In this document: piece by piece, positions 13,294-14,178 of the stretch
Numbering within the stretch: the first letter of the stretch is position 1
How the letters are laid out: each line of letters starts with the position of its first letter
Assembly (NCBI GenBank): GCA_007124345.1
Contig: SLFH01000342.1
Location: forward strand, 1 to 14,178
Origin: Phycisphaerales bacterium
GTDB lineage: Bacteria > Planctomycetota > Phycisphaerae > Phycisphaerales > UBA1924
Direction of reading: 5' to 3'
Length of the DNA stretch: 14,178 nucleotides
Notes under the pieces: model-generated
The model's database searches: none
Seen by the model: only the letters and a program-made list of their open reading frames with translations
What the model was told of the DNA's origin: nothing
Translations under genes and position numbers: made by a program

Positions 13294-13364
13294 AGGCCCA
13301 CCGCTGCCGGCTTGAGGCTATCATGGCCGGCGTTCGGCCGCACCAACAACCTGGGAGCCCTGCC

Positions 13365-14178
13365 ATGTCGCATGCCCGCCCTGTCGCTCCTGTTTCGATC
13401 CTGCTTCTGGTGGCGCTGCTGGCCTGGCCGGGGCAGGCCGATGCCCGCGACCGCTTTGACGCGGCGCTTGAGCACGTGCCCGCCGGCGCCGAGATCATCC
13501 TCGCGGTGCCCAACCTCGCCGGTGCCAGCGAAGCCATCGCCAGCTTTCGCCAAGCCACCGGCTTGCCGACCGAAGAGCTCGACGACGTGCTGGGCGAGCT
13601 CAAGCGTGAGCTCGGCCTCGACGCGGGCATCGACGACGACGGGGCGCTGCTGGTCGTGTTCGTTGGCGTCGGTGAGGCGATCACCGTCGGGATCGAGCCG
13701 GCGATCATGATCATGATCCCCGTGACCGACTACGCGCAGTTCGTCGAAGGCCTCGGCGGCGACGGCGAGGCGGAGCTGACCCCGGTCATGCTCCCGGACA
13801 CCCCCGACGCCCACGCCACCCGCCTCGGCGACCATGCCCTGATCGCCGAGTCACACGACGCGCTGCAGGCCCTCGACCGCGAGGACCTCGGCGTCGAGCT
13901 CGCCGGGCTCGGCGGCGCCGGCGACCGGGCCGTCGCGACCGCCCAGGCGATGCTGTACATCGACATCGCCGCCCTGGCCCCGGCGCTGCGCCAGTCGCTG
14001 GACATGCTGGAGTTCCAGCTCGAGATGTTGGCCGACGAGGCGCGCATGATGGACCCGCAGTCGGCCGTCGTCTTTGACATCATCGACGCCGTCGGCCGGG
14101 ACCTGGCCGAGATGGCCCTGGACGGGCTGCGCTCGGCGCTGCTGAGCCTGCATGTCGGCGAGGCGGGCCTGTCCTTCG
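13365..14178 (+). CDS. Secreted protein of unknown function, 3' end beyond window
   Basis: The first 271 codons are present and the frame is open to the right edge. The N-terminus is a classical Sec signal peptide: a short basic part, a hydrophobic core SILLLVALLAWPG, and an ADA cleavage site near residue 27. The mature part is acidic, rich in Ala, Leu, Gly and Asp, with no cysteine or catalytic motif that I recognise. Segments such as VPAGAEIILAVPN, IMIPVTDYAQFVEGLG and a DALQALDRED stretch resemble, in style, planctomycete secreted proteins near the DUF3352 group; this is an impression, not a match. The ATG at 13365 has GGGAG 7 nt upstream. An in-frame ATG at 13323 would put 14 extra residues before the signal peptide and is less likely. 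If the mnmA junction is an artefact, this gene belongs to a different locus or genome from the left part. Confidence 0.75.
   Translation, partial: MSHARPVAPVSILLLVALLAWPGQADARDRFDAALEHVPAGAEIILAVPNLAGASEAIASFRQATGLPTEELDDVLGELKRELGLDAGIDDDGALLVVFVGVGEAITVGIEPAIMIMIPVTDYAQFVEGLGGDGEAELTPVMLPDTPDAHATRLGDHALIAESHDALQALDREDLGVELAGLGGAGDRAVATAQAMLYIDIAALAPALRQSLDMLEFQLEMLADEARMMDPQSAVVFDIIDAVGRDLAEMALDGLRSALLSLHVGEAGLSF

Larger units (their letters stand above)
13226..13364. other. Divergent intergenic region between mnmA copy 2 and the secreted-protein gene
   Basis: It holds the TAAAAT hexamer for mnmA copy 2 and an 8-bp hairpin (13275-13293). On the plus strand there is TATCAT (13319-13324), which could start a leader of about 35 nt before the ATG at 13365. 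A GGCCG-GCGTT-CGGCC stem would fall at the start of that leader. No -35 match is evident for either direction. Confidence 0.35.

Noticed and set aside
12383..13315. A 310-codon plus-strand frame opposite mnmA copy 2
   Set aside because: It is antisense to an unmistakable MnmA sequence; its repeated Val/Gly/Ala/Asp pattern mirrors the opposite gene.
13226..13714. A longer N-terminus for mnmA copy 2 extending to 13714
   Set aside because: The extension is antisense to the secreted-protein gene and unlike MnmA, and MnmA proteins start a few residues before the PP-loop.
1..14178. CRISPR arrays, tRNA or rRNA genes, insertion sequences, phage genes, or defence systems
   Set aside because: No regularly spaced repeats, no cloverleaf-like segment, and no transposase, integrase or nuclease-type protein were found among the frames.

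Overview
The window is high-GC bacterial DNA with closely packed genes and no rRNA, tRNA, CRISPR array, transposase or integrase that I can see. The best guess for the source is a planctomycete of the Phycisphaerae type. This is inferred from membrane proteins headed by a CPxCG-type zinc ribbon, a secreted protein of the low-similarity kind common in that phylum, the GC-rich codon use, and start sites that often lack a Shine-Dalgarno sequence. No phylogenetic marker was tested.

Layout, left to right. (1) 1-2078, minus strand: an MmgE/PrpD-family protein followed by a LOG-family (lysine-decarboxylase-like fold) protein that runs off the left edge. Their stop and start codons overlap as ATGA, so they are probably co-translated. 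(2) 2278-5781, plus strand: an iron(III)-type periplasmic solute-binding protein with a long C-terminal extension and no transporter partners nearby, then pyruvate kinase. (3) 5801-6613, minus: PurQ, the glutaminase subunit of FGAM synthase, tail to tail with pyruvate kinase. (4) 6786-8138, plus: a DUF1015 protein, divergent from purQ across an intergenic region with an 11-bp inverted repeat. (5) 8116-9303, minus: a small-conductance mechanosensitive channel (MscS family) whose 3' end overlaps the DUF1015 gene by 23 bp. (6) 9441-12395, plus: two tandem paralogous zinc-ribbon membrane proteins, then mnmA (tRNA 2-thiouridylase), apparently one operon. (7) 12170-13225, minus: a second mnmA homologue. 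(8) 13365 to the right edge, plus: a secreted protein of unknown function.

The most striking feature is at about 12359. The two mnmA homologues meet tail to tail, and both break at the same conserved site (the NTVTV segment). Each therefore lacks its C-terminal end and reads on into the antisense strand of the other. The joint is an imperfect palindrome in which both strands encode nearly the same peptide. This is either a chimeric assembly of two related genomes or a real inverted-duplication-like rearrangement. If it is an assembly error, everything right of about 12359 belongs to another genome, or elsewhere in the same one.

A second recurring pattern concerns gene starts. Three genes with no Shine-Dalgarno sequence (solute-binding protein, purQ, mscS) each have a TANNNT hexamer exactly 6 nt before ATG, as expected for leaderless mRNAs. 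Both mnmA copies have a similar hexamer 5 or 8 nt before ATG. Other genes (pyk, the DUF1015 gene, both zinc-ribbon genes and the last gene) have ordinary Shine-Dalgarno sites. Apart from the junction the content is mainly housekeeping; the least understood genes are the zinc-ribbon membrane pair.
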